Shown: one piece after another, positions 41,508-54,400 of the stretch
Numbering within the stretch: the stretch's first letter is position 1
Layout: each line of letters starts with the position of its first letter
NCBI GenBank assembly: GCA_008711295.1
Contig: VUYV01000157.1
Location: 92,146-156,145, forward strand
Direction of reading: 5' to 3'
DNA length: 64,000 nt
Source: Anarhynchus alexandrinus
Taxonomy: Eukaryota > Chordata > Aves > Charadriiformes > Charadriidae
Position numbers and translations under genes: made by a program
Notes under the pieces: generated by a model
Database searches by the model: none
What the model saw: the letters and a program-made list of their open reading frames with translations, nothing else
Told to the model about the DNA's origin: nothing

Positions 41508-42061
41508 TTTTATTCCACAGTGTTTAATTAGCTTTATGGCCACTTTCTTGGAAATGAAATGTCAATCCAGTAAACAGTTCACATTTTCAAAACAAGCATT
41601 TACCAGGATATATCTTAATGACTGTGATAAACCTGGCAATTATGCTATACTCATACTTTTCTTCTTTAGTCTACATAATAAATTACTCTGTACCATACTC
41701 CTTTCACTCTTCTCTTTTCTTCAAATACAACTGTTGAACTCACATTTGATTTTAACAAGTTCACATGCTCAAAGATATTCTCCTAAAAAAAATTTATCAG
41801 GTCACACACTGACATGGACATTGTAAAAACAGTAATAAAATTGTTGTCGTCCTTGCAGACTACCATCCTATTAAGTCAACAACCTCTCTCAAAATTGTTA
41901 CGGATGGAGGGCCAAACGTAGCCCTTGGCCAAGCTAGCGCAATTCTGTTGACTTCAAAAGGGATGCATCTGCCCTGTGAGATTTCTTTTGTGTAAAAGCT
42001 TCCTTGGAAGGTTAATGGAAATTGAGCTTTCAATCTATTCTAGATTTTCAAAAGGGACAAT
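41508..42061 (-). other. RXYLT1: Probable RXYLT1 3' UTR
   Basis: AT-rich non-coding DNA follows the stop codon. On the minus strand the first clear AATAAA hexamer I see is at 41508-41513, which would give a 3' UTR of roughly 0.55 kb. The end point is inference only. Confidence 0.4.
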
Positions 42062-42479
42062 TTATCCTTTATCACTGGGCAAAAATGATTTTTCCAAAGT
42101 ATTAATGAATTTCTGTCTCATCCATGCTTTGAAGTTTCGATACCATTCTATAAGCTTTTTTCTCCTCTGAATCTTTTCTTGTAAGCTCATTTTTTGTTCT
42201 TTCTCTAGAACAGCAGGAAGCTCTTTCCAGTTTTTAATAAAGATAAATGGAGCCCCCATGGTTTTTAATAATTGTAATGGAGCACTGTGATACATTGATG
42301 AATTTCCACAATCACCCGGTGTCATTACATCTTCTATAACAGGCAGAGATCCATATGAACAAGCTTCATAAATTCTATAGCATTCTGTATTTATTCCCAC
42401 TGGGCACAATGTCAAATCACTCTGCAGCAAGGCATCTTGATAGTTTTTGAAACTTTCATTTGTTTCTTGAGGCTGCCAC
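42062..42479 (-). CDS. RXYLT1: RXYLT1 coding exon 6 (terminal)
   Basis: 418 nt from the acceptor TTTCTTTCCTAG to the TAA at 42062-42064. It encodes the C-terminal catalytic half: [57 protein letters not shown], ending FLPSDKG. It is the most conserved part of the protein by eye. Confidence 0.97.
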
Positions 42480-45400
42480 CTAGGAAAGAAAAGAGGCTGA
42501 AAATTAGCATTTTTCCCCACAGGCACTGCAATGAAAAAATAGATATATGCTTAAATTTCAATTATTTATATAACTGAAAATGCTGTCAATGTAAAAATTT
42601 CATATTACACACACTGTCAATAGGCTTTTACTTTTAGTCTTAACTATTCTTAAAAGAGTATTCTAAAAATTTATTGAAAATATCACTGTTAAAAATAGAT
42701 TGTAACACTTTTTAGATATGATTCTTTTAGGAAATTATTAATACTCAAAAGTGTAAGAGGCAAACTGAAACTCTATTTTAAATCTTCTGCATGACTTGGA
42801 TGACACGTATGTCAATTTACTTCACAGCAGAGTTCAGAAATAGACAGGGAGACATGCACTGGACTTTTAAATGAATTTTTTTTGGCCTCAAATACTTTTT
42901 AGTAGTAGTAGAGGTTTGCTCTTCAAAACTTAGGATGTAAAGCAATCTGTCAATCTGAAAACATCTTCCTGAAGTGCCTCAGAACATCTGTGAGAGAAGA
43001 GTTTATGTCACAGATACAATCCATGTCTTGAGATTCTTCATCAGCATAGCTGAGGTCTTCCTAGGCACTGCTGTGCCTGCTATCAAACATTTTACAGCTT
43101 TTGCTTGGCAAAATTAAGATATAGAAACAGAACCCTGTTCCCATTAGTAAAAAGATCTGTTCTACCTATTTGACATAAAAAAAGAGCCATGCTGTACAGA
43201 GTAAATCCACTCTCCACAACAAAACACAGCTGTCTCTGTCTTCTGGCAAGACTTTAATACACACAAGGTCCAAGAGAAACATTTTTTCTCCCACCATAAT
43301 CAAAGGTATATAAGAAAAGAAAGATGGTCTTTATATGTAGTATACATAGGAGATTTTTCTATGTATTAAAAGATATGCTTTATGTAAAACATAGCAACAG
43401 AAAGGCCATTACCTATATAAAGAGTCTTGGCAATGTCCTCTCTTTTAATCATGACTGTTTACTTTTATTTGGACCATTTTTTAACAGTCGGGAAAGGATT
43501 TGTAATAATGAACTAAGCAAAAAAATCTGAATATTTTCACAAAGTAAATCAAAGTCTTACTGTTCTCTGGCTGCAATCCAGCAAAGTTTATCAAGCCCAT
43601 CCTGCTTCAGAATTTCCATTAGGGTTTCCCTGGAAGAATTCTTATAAACTGTTCCTAAGAAATTACATAGATATGATCTCGGATCATGTAGCATTGACCA
43701 GCTGGGTTCTACAACTGGAAAATTTCTGTAGCTGTAAAAACAATGTATACATTAGATAACGGTATGTTTTATGTCAAAGAAAACACATTTTGCACATTTC
43801 ACCTTTACTCTAGCAGATTCTAAGATTAAACCCACCTGTTTGTTGCCAATCCACATCTATAACCACAGACAGACCCACAAGCAAACAAGTGCAAGTCCTG
43901 TCCTAAAAGTTGATCTTTATTCCCTTTGTCCCCACCGCTCTCTTCAGAGACATTGAAGAATACTTATGTTTTCTTTCGACATCAGAGATAATATGTGTGC
44001 ATGTTACAAAATGTCCTTGAGAAACATGCTTTTTCAAAAGCAGCTGTTCTTAGCACAAACACTAGTTTTGACTGAAATGGTCAGGTTAATGGTAACCATG
44101 GAGTTTAAGTCTCAGATACCTTAATCTCTGGGCACGCTTATCAACTGAAAATACCACTGGTAACCTCACAAAGGAAAATGTCACTTAGACCTGGGTGGAC
44201 TTCATTAATCAAATCTTTTGGCTACTAAATAGCTTGTCATACAAGCTATTTAACTCATCTTTTTGGACTCAACAAAACCAATGCAAAATCCTGGTATCCA
44301 ATGTAAGCTGTGTGCCATCCTTTTAGACGTGTTTTCACCACATCAGGCATTTTTCTTTTTTTGACCCATTCCTTAAATCTTACATCACTTATTTTGGTCA
44401 GCATGATAGCTAGTGAAACACAGCTTCAGCTGAAGGACTGGCACTAACTTTTTTCGTTACATAAAGTCAACATTTTTTCTGGAACAGATGAATGTTGAAA
44501 AAGTTTCTGCTCCTTTGCATTCTCCAATTAAGACAGATATTCCTTCTAATGCTATTATTTTTGATGGATCACTGTTATACTTCCCTGTTGGTTTTTTTGT
44601 AAGAAAAGCTATACCCTGATTCCAGTTCTTTACTGGTTTCAAAGGTAGTCTCTACTTTATTTCACAATGATTTCTTCATCGCTATGAATAGTTCTCTGAA
44701 GTCATATTCACTTCTTCACCTTCCCAAATTGGGATAGAACAGTCCTTTCCTAGTTCTTCTACGAGATTAGTATTAATTTACTTTCAGAAAACCATTTTTT
44801 TCCTCATGCCAAATATTTTTGCAGGATTCTACATCTTTACTTTCCCTCTTCAGTGGGAAAATCTGCCCCATTTGCATACCTTCAACCACAATTTTTACAG
44901 CTGTTGGTGTGCAAGGGTTGAAAAAGCCTATTCTGATACCTGATCTATCTTTCTCCATCCAGCTTTGCACTCCAGTTTACTGTTGTTGCTTTCTGCTATC
45001 TGTCACCTTAATCTTGGCACCACAAAACTCAACTTCTTTTTGCGTAGGAACTTCCAATGCCATCACTTCTCTGACACTATCAAGAATCCAAATATAGTGC
45101 ATTTCAATATCACTGTGAGCAAGTTCACGCTATGTATAAAACCTCCATACAGTTTTTTCCAACTGGCTCAATACAGGATATTGAATTCAAATTCAACACA
45201 AGATATGAAAATAATTCTGTATTCTTTTCATCTTATATTACCATGATAAGCAGCCAGAACACCATTCACTCTGTTAATAAGAAGTGAGTTGGAAAAAAAC
45301 ACATCTAACTGAACCAAACCTTCACCTACTCCACATACGTAGTTTGAGCAGTAAGTATAACAAAACGTTTTTGTGAGGAAGCAGTTAAACCAGACTATGC

Positions 45401-48400
45401 TACTGTGACACTGTAGTATACTAATTCCAAATGTGAGGCATACAATTTCCTCTGAGAGCCACAACAGGGGTTAAAAAAAGTACCACCAGTACCATCCCTT
45501 TCCTTTCTAAACAAGCAGTAGTTGGAACCTAATTACATAAGTATCTTTTAAATTCCCACGTCACTGGTATATATTACATCAGCAGTTATGATAAATCTCA
45601 AGAGCAAACCTACTGAAGAAAAAAAAACCAAACAGAAAACCCCACCAGACACAGGTCCTTATTTTTTAAAGCTCTCTAAATCCTCTGTTATCATTTTCAT
45701 TGCTAAATGCAATTTCCAGAGATTCCAATGCTTGATTTAGAAAATCATTAATAGGATCATGTTCTACAATTTACTTACTATAATTGTTTTGGGTATCAGC
45801 AGTGACGTTCAGACGTATTTTCCATACCTCATGCATAACAATTAAGTTTCAATTGTAATTTGTATCTATAGCACTTACGTAGCTACTCCTAAAGGCCACT
45901 GGAAAATATCTTCTTCATTTACCAACGCATAGTCATATGTAACAAAGAGTAGATTTACAAATCCTCCATGTCTTTTCAGGTATGGTTGAATCCATTCATT
46001 GTTGCACTGCTCATTTCCAAGCAGCACAACCGCTACATGCTGTATTTTGTGAGTCTGAATTAACGTTTGTGCATAATGCAACCACTGAGTGGCGTAAGTG
46101 ATCTTTGCTTTTTCTCTTCCATTCAGAACTAGCACAACATTTTCAGCTTCAACTGAGAAGTAGCCAGGAACTACAGATGGACCAGTGATGAAGCTGTGAA
46201 AACCAAAATACAAATAGTAAACACCCTTTAGACAAATTATTGTCCTTAATCCCCTAAACATCCTTACTACACAGTCTGTACTCCAAAGCTATTTTTTTCT
46301 TCAATAAAGTAAACACAATATACTGCAAAGTAACTGTACAACTGTAACCCTTTCTGTTGTTAATATCTACTGCTATAACACAGGAATAAGGCTGCCTTCA
46401 TCTTTATTCAGGAAAAAGGAGATTTAGACTTAAATGAAAATAAGGTATTTCGTCAATAAATCAGAACTACTACCATATTCAAACATCAAAATGTGAGTAA
46501 ATCAACTTTAAAAGAAGGATGTGCTTTGATGTTCACTAAAGGTCAAGCTTTTTATTGATTCCAGTAATAACCAATGAATACAGTATCAGAACAAGAGGGA
46601 CGCTCTCCCAAAAATCTGTAAGAGTATGCTAAACCAGGTATCATTATGAGGGACAACTGGCTGCTCTGGTATACTACTTTTCTTGTGTAATTTTGGTTAC
46701 ATCAAGTTTAGACCAAAAAAAGACTGCCATCTGATACTGAGTAGAATCTGTAACACAAGACGTATATATCTAATGTAAGCTTAAGTTGCTTGTGTAATGC
46801 AGGTGAAACTTGAGGCTTCAATAGACGCTAGTTAGCAGAAACATTTTAGGTAGAATATTGCATTTCTAGATCTTGCATGCATGTATTTATTTAAGAGAGA
46901 AATTTCAATCATGTAACAAAATCATTATATCACTGATCATTTACAAGTATCTGACAACAGCCATTTATGAATTGCAATGAAGCAAAACAGTGTTTGCCAG
47001 CTCCTGCTCTTCAGTTAACTGCTGTGTTAACAGACTATTGACTGAACTCAAAGGATTAGTGATTACACAGCTTGGGAAAGAGTGGAGGGGAAAAAAATAG
47101 CTTTTTTTTTTCAGGAGTCAATGAAATGTTAGTTTTGTAGGTTCTCTGCATTACTGCAGTTTTTCAGCTACATGCTAAACAATTTAGAATGAGCATGAGT
47201 TTTAACTCATGAAATGCTGGGACTGACAGCTAGTTTCAGTTCAAGCATGCCTCATGAGGAAAACAAAATTCGCAGCAAAAGCTGTAAAAACTACTCCAGT
47301 GAGGATATCTGAAGCAGACTGACTTTAGGCAAGCATATTCTAAACCTGAGCTAAACTGACATGCTGCTGGCTCAGTGGGAGTGGCATATTTTGGAACCAA
47401 GACTCATGAGACTCATAATTTGGATGAAGACTTTTAATAGCTTGAATGTAAATCAGGTGAAGACTTAAATCCAAGTTTAACAGACAATGAGAAAAGATCA
47501 CTGGGATTCATAACAGAGAACACTTCGAGCATAAGAATGCCTAAAATAGTGAATAGGGTATGTAGCTATTCCAATGATTATCTTGTAAAAAGAGACCTGG
47601 GGAAAAAAGGTTTTCTCTATGGACATAGTGCTGTGAGGCTACCAACTTTACAGGAATAACAGAATGTACAGGTGGGGAAGCAAATGACCTGTGTGTAGGA
47701 AAATATGAAGTTTAACAGCATAAAACTACAGTGGGGAAAAAAGCAACACTATGGAAATCTCATACTTGAATAATAAAAACACAGTGCTATTAACTCCCAG
47801 TCCGAATACAACAGGGATTGGGAAATGTAAGGGAGATTACAGAGCTGCAAAATTAAGACAGAAGTACTAAGAGACTTTCACTACTCACAGGTAGGCTAGA
47901 TCAATGCCTCATCAGGATGATATGTGGAGATTACATTTTTGGACTCAATAAATGACTCGCTTCCTATAAAGTCCTTGTTTTTCCTTACTAGTCTTAGCAT
48001 CCATGCAAAAAGCTGCTATTTCAGACTGGGTCTTCCAGACCTAATTCCAAAGATGTTAGTCAGACAGCTACTCTGTAATAGCAATATGATTAAGTTTAAC
48101 ACTGCAGCAGGAGAGAACATACCAAATACATTCAGCATACAGATACTCGATATGCAATAAAGGAATTACGTAAAAATGAGACAATAAAGAAAAGAACTCT
48201 GAAAGGAGCAGCCCAAATAACAAGAAGCTTGCAAGCAGCTTGTAGTCTGTTCAAAAGCATGTTGTTTGCCTCAATCCAAAAAGGAAACAACACAACCCCC
48301 CCAAACCCCATATGGTGTAACAGAAAAGTTAGGGAGGCTGTCAAAGGGCGAAATTCAGCACTGAAAACAATGAAAAGCTTGCTCAAACAAGGACAGCAAA

Positions 48401-51400
48401 GCTCATAAAATACTGCTGATGAAATGAGAACAGAAAATGAAGGTTAAAAAGTAATTTGAAAAGCACCTTGTAAAAGGATGTTCTGGCTGATAGGTAAAGG
48501 TTCTTTAAATATATGAAAACCAAAATATATGAAAAATATACCAGAAAGACAACTACAGAATTGGAGAGACTACTTGATGACAACAGTTTAAAAAGGGTTT
48601 AAAAAGGGATGACAAAGCCATAGCAGAGAAGATTCCCACACCTAACTCATTCTCTTCAGCAAGAAATACAAGGTAAAACACCACAAGTATTGTATCAAAG
48701 GGAGAATTTGGACCTGGATGGCATTCAGTTGAAAGTTCTCAAGGAACACAAATAAGAAAATTGCAGAACTGCTGGCAAAGGTATGCAGCTGTCATTATGA
48801 AGTGACACTGTGCCTGATGAGAAGGGGTCTGCCAGTGTCACCCCCATCTACAAAAACAACTTGATAGGACTCTGGAGCAGAGAAGTATGACTCCTCCTCT
48901 GGAAGAGTCTATAATAAATAGTAAGGTCACTATATCTTATCAAAAGGTGTGATCACTGATCACATACATGGATAAACACTGCTGGAAATTAGTATTTCTG
49001 TCTCACTAATCTGATGGAGATCTATACACGTACCAACAAGAATACAGTTAAAGGGGATTCATTATACATAGTGTATTTGGATTTTCAAAAAGCTTCACCA
49101 AAGGCTATTAAGGAAACTAAATTGCCACAAGCTATCCTTGGGACAATCCTTTGGTAGGTAAAGAAATCTTCGCTTGTTGATTTTGTTGACCAATATGCTT
49201 TCATACTGGCACGAATCAAGATGGTTGCAATCTACATAAGGAGGACAGGAGAATGGGACTGAAGGGCTGCTGAACAACTGGAGCTAACAGGGACTGGGGG
49301 AAGGCAGCATTGAATGTTAAAACAGAGAGGGTGTGACTCTCCATGGAACAGAAATTTAGGAATGCTCTGACTTAATGACGAGAGATAAGTTGTTTGGCAC
49401 TCCCTGCTCTACAACATCCTCCTAGATGACAGGAGAGAAGGATGTGAATTGCTTCAGGCCACGGAAAGTGCTAAACCCTGCTCTCCTATTTGTATGAATA
49501 TGTCAACATGTCGCTAAAATCCACAGCTATGCAGTTCCTACTCCACCCATGTTTTTAAATAATTGTCATGTAGAAGTTAATACTTTTAGTATTCTTTAGG
49601 CAACTTCTTTGGTAAAAACTTGAAGCCATCAAAATTTATATTAAACATGTGTATTCTCCATCCTAAATATGCAAAATGGGCTTATTCATGCCACTGTGTT
49701 CAAGTGATATTTTGGCATTTTTGTGTCTTTAGATTTGATATTCTTTAAAAACATTCATGAGAGCTCTATGTTTTAACAATCATTAGACTTACCACAAAAA
49801 ACTGCACAGCAGCACATATTCTCCAAATATGTCACCTCAGCTAGTTCTCTCTAGCCTCATCTAGTAATCAAATGGAGATAATTTACCTCAGCCAGGCAAT
49901 GAAGAAGTCAACAATTCTAGAAAATCTTACAACCAGTAAGCAGCCAAAATCATGTTCTAATTCTTCTTCACAAAAAAATACAAAATAACATTTCCAATTT
50001 GACTAAAAAGTAGAACTTCAGCTATTTCATTTCAGAAACACGATCAATAAAATAACAGTTATATTTGCGTATTTTCTATACTTTGCACAAGTTCCTACCA
50101 GCCTATCAAATTTTAACCTCTGTTATATTGGTACCAAACTGAAACTTTATATTTTTATAGGCTCTAGCATTCAAGTTGGTTAAAATAAAGACTCTATTAT
50201 TCCTGGTTCCTTTAAACATAACAAGAAGATATTTAAATGCTAGTATAGAAATCTTTCTTTGAGAGATGTACACCCTAAGTAACAATGTGAGGTTATTATT
50301 CATCTGAAACAGACACACCAGAGAGAAAATAACCATAATCAATCAAGTGACAGACTCATTAAGTGCAGCAAATTATTTTCATATTATAAACATGAAAAGC
50401 AAGGTCTTGAAAAAAATCCTCATGTCCATACCAAGAAGACAATCTGTCTGGTAGAATGCCATCGATTTCTACACCTTCGGAGATTTTAATTCCGGAAACA
50501 AAAAAATCACTTCCCACCAAGGTAACATTACAGCCACTGCTCCCTATTCAAAGAAAGTATTTTATCCTTTCTCCGAATCCATGAATGGAAAGCTCTATTG
50601 TTCCGTCAAGGAGACTACCAAGATGCAGTAGCATCATTCATAGTTGATTCCCTAATCTTGTAGGATAAGGTTACATTTGCAGACAAGGAATACAGATAAT
50701 TTTTTTTTTTTAAGAGTATGTCATTTCACCTGTTTCCTTAGATGTAAGACAGACTCTTTAATAATTGCTATGTTTAAATCAAGCTTACATGTCTTTCTAG
50801 AAAACATTTTTTAATCACTTATGAATGTGATGTAGGCATTACTGAAAAGATTCTATGGCCTGTACCACGTACACAGTCAGATACATTGATAAACAATTCA
50901 AAGTGACAAAAAAACTTTTGTGATCACTTAAAAAACCCCTTTTAAATCACAATGATATATTTACTTCAAACATTATCTGCAAATTTCAACTAGAACCCCC
51001 TGTCATATTGTGTGAGGAAAAACACCTTTCTGAAGCAACATACTTCTCAGAAGTTAAATTAACTTAAGCGTGTCATTTACGCTTTTAAAGAAAACTTTTT
51101 TAACAGGTGGGTCCTGGTGCAAGTGACTAAATGTTGTAGGAGAACTACTACTGCAGACTGGCAAACTGGCCAAATAGATGAAAAATCCTTCAGCTTTCAT
51201 TGTATCTCTACAGAAAGCCTTAAAAATGGTATTAAATAGGTCCTTAGAGAAAAGTTCTGTATCATTCACTAAATAATATAAACTGTTTGACAACAGTTTT
51301 AAAAAATGCATGATCACAGATCGAAATCCATTTCTAAAGCAAACAATGCTTCAAGTGTCACCTTCCTTTACATATAAAATTTTGCTTTGCAAATCATGTA

Positions 51401-54400
51401 GTTAACCAGATGCTAGGTCTCACAGATTGTTTTTGTTGAAACAAATTATGGTTTTGATACAATACTATTTATGAATGAACGAGTGAAGTGCCCTTTCCCT
51501 GAATACAACAGAAACCAAATAGCAGGAGACATCTTCTTGCCTCACAACCCCAAGCTTCTTTCAGTCAACTGTCAGCCCCAAACCGAAGTTCTTAAGACTT
51601 TTCTCAGGGTTCTGTTTCCCGCGCTCCTGAGGTCTCTTGGCTGCCTTCCCTCTCAGCATTTGTAAGTCTTTCCACATTTCTTTCAAACACACAAATCTTC
51701 ATAAAACAGCAGGTGAAAGTGCTCCCTAGTTTTCTATTTTTTAGTAGCAATGCGTTTGGGCTAGAATTTGCTGGTTTTATCAAGTATCTGTTTCTATGAA
51801 TAAACATGACCATTCCTTGTGATAATTCTGAATGAGAAGTTGTGTGCATATTCCTCCGTTATCAAAACATAACAAAATTAAAGTATTTGCAACTGATATT
51901 AAAATACCTGCAACTCTGAGATAGACAATTGCATCTTACCGTGTTCTTTAACTTTCCAATGCACCATTTGTCAAAGTTAACACAACTGAAGTCAGTATCA
52001 CGCAGCTAGTACCTGAAGTATGTTTTTCCTGCTTTTTGGCTTCCTTCTCTCCACTGTGCAGTCACATCAGCTGGCTGAAGGTGCCCTCCAAAAATATGTT
52101 GCCAAAGGTAAAGACCTACACAAATGAAGACAGGATGCAGAATTTGAATGCACGGATCTTGCCTACTCTACACTTCCAGCAAATAAAGAAAAAGTATTCC
52201 TGGGAAATGAAAAAGCATAACAACGTAAAAACTTGGGGAAAAAAATGCCCGTGCTTCCTATACAATATGAACTTTGTTTACCAAATTCTATATGACTTGG
52301 AATTAATTAAGATGAATTTTTCACACATCGGGGCATTTAAAAAGATTTTGTCACTGTCAAAATATCAGTAGATGAGATATACCATACTACTGTCAGCATC
52401 TCTTTCCAATACACCTACCACTTAAAAATGAGCAAATATTAAACAGCATTTTAATGAAAGGCATAGTTCTCTTAAGCTTTTGTGAAACACATCAAATTTT
52501 TATGATAGAATGCATCACCATGTAATATATCAATTTGTTTTACAATGCTACATGAAAGTTCAACTGAAGCTGGAAATTACACATTTTCAAAAAAGCTAAA
52601 ATAAGAACAATGATGTCTTCAGCAGTAGTTAAAGAGCTTAAGAGGATCTTGGCCCACAGTTTATGTAGAGACTTGGTATATTCTACAACAGAAGAAATTT
52701 CCAAGTTCATCAGTGGCAGTGGTACTGCAGTACAGAAAATGCCGTATTTCTTACTGTGCGATGCTTTATTTCACAAAGTGCAAATGTGACAAAAATAAAT
52801 ACTCTGTTATAGCCCAGTAAGAGGCCTGTCCTTGTGTTGTACTGCAAGCTAGATTAGATTCAAAGAGTAACTGTGTTTCTCTGCCATTTGAACCATTTTC
52901 TTTGACAGATGTGAAAAACAGCTTTGAAAATAACCGATATAAAGAAACTTGAGTCTAACTACTCTTATATTGGTATTAACATAATTTTGAGTAACAGCTA
53001 CTGTGGGGATTGAAGCAAAAGAAGGGTTAAGTGTGGTAGAACTAATAAGGAGGAATAAGCAGCTGCAGCACTGTTTTGGCAGACAATGAAGTTGTGTGAA
53101 GCTACTCCCTAGATAAGGAGATGCTGCTCACAGGGAAGAGAGACTCCCTTTTTGGTGAGAACATGATCTTTTAGAGCACGCGGTGGTGTAAACAAGTAAA
53201 GTAGAAAATTGCTGGCCCTGGTAGAAAAGTATATAAAGAGCACGCTTGCTTAATAAAGCTGATTCCGATCCTGCATGCTGGAGTCCATGTCTTTCTGTCT
53301 GCCACAAATGGTGCCTGAACAGGGACCTGAAGTTTCACTTCACCCAGGGCTATAATAGCAGGATCCCGCTGACCGGTGGTGGAGCCTGGCAGAACTTAAA
53401 TCGCTGAAAGGAAGCGGCAGAACCCAAATCGCTGAAAGGAAGCGGCAGAACCCAAATCGCTGAAAGGAAGCGGCAGAACCCAAATCGCTGAAAGGAAGCA
53501 GCAGAACTCAAATCGCTGAAAGGAAGCGGCAGAATTTAAACCGCTGAAAGGAAGCAGCAGAACTCAAATCCCTGAAAGGAAGCGGCATCGTGTACAACTA
53601 ATTACCTACCGCTGGACGGAGGTAAGCAGCCGGGGACTATGGGGAACGATATTTCCCAGGAGCAGAGAACTGTAGTAAATTTAATGCAGAAAATATTAAA
53701 GCAGCACGGGAAAATTATACCCCTCCAAGATCTCAAAATGCTGTTAATGTGGGCTCGGTCAAACTGCCCAGGGATCGATTCCCGTTCTATCTACGATCCC
53801 AAGACCTGGGACCAGATAGGGGTCAAACTCTTGGACTCGGCAACCCGATCTGATAAAACAGCAGTGGGGTTGCTTTTTGCGTGGCGGACGATGTTTGAGA
53901 CCTTGAAACAGCATACTCAAAAGCCCGGGGAACAGTCTAAGACCCGCCTGCCCCCCCTGTTGGATTCGGCGTCAGCTGACACGGTGGTGGGGGCTGTGGG
54001 AGATCAGGAGCTGCCTGCAGACGACCCTTTCGATCCCAGCCCCGTCGATCCTGACCAGGAGCCAGATTTGTTTCCCCCCAATCCCTACGATAGATGGGAC
54101 TTGGTCCGACGGGCGGCGGCAGAGGAAGGGGACGTTGAACTTCTCCGTGCCTGCGGGTCGTACCCCATCATCTATGAAGGGCAAAGACGCCCTAGGTGGG
54201 AGGGACTCAATTTTTCCCTAATTAAGGAACTACGCCGGTCGGTCAAGGAGAATGGCTTGCAGTCCCCCTATTCCATGGGTTTTTTGCAATCAGTGTTTGA
54301 GATGCATATCCTGGCACCTCACGACTGCAAGATTATAGCAAAAATACTTTTAACGGCCACCCAATTTATAATATGGACTAATCAATGGCATGAGTTAGCA

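Noticed and set aside
53388..53583. CRISPR-like array of 28-bp repeats
   Set aside because: The repeats are directly adjacent with no spacers, in a retroviral leader in an animal genome; it is a tandem repeat.
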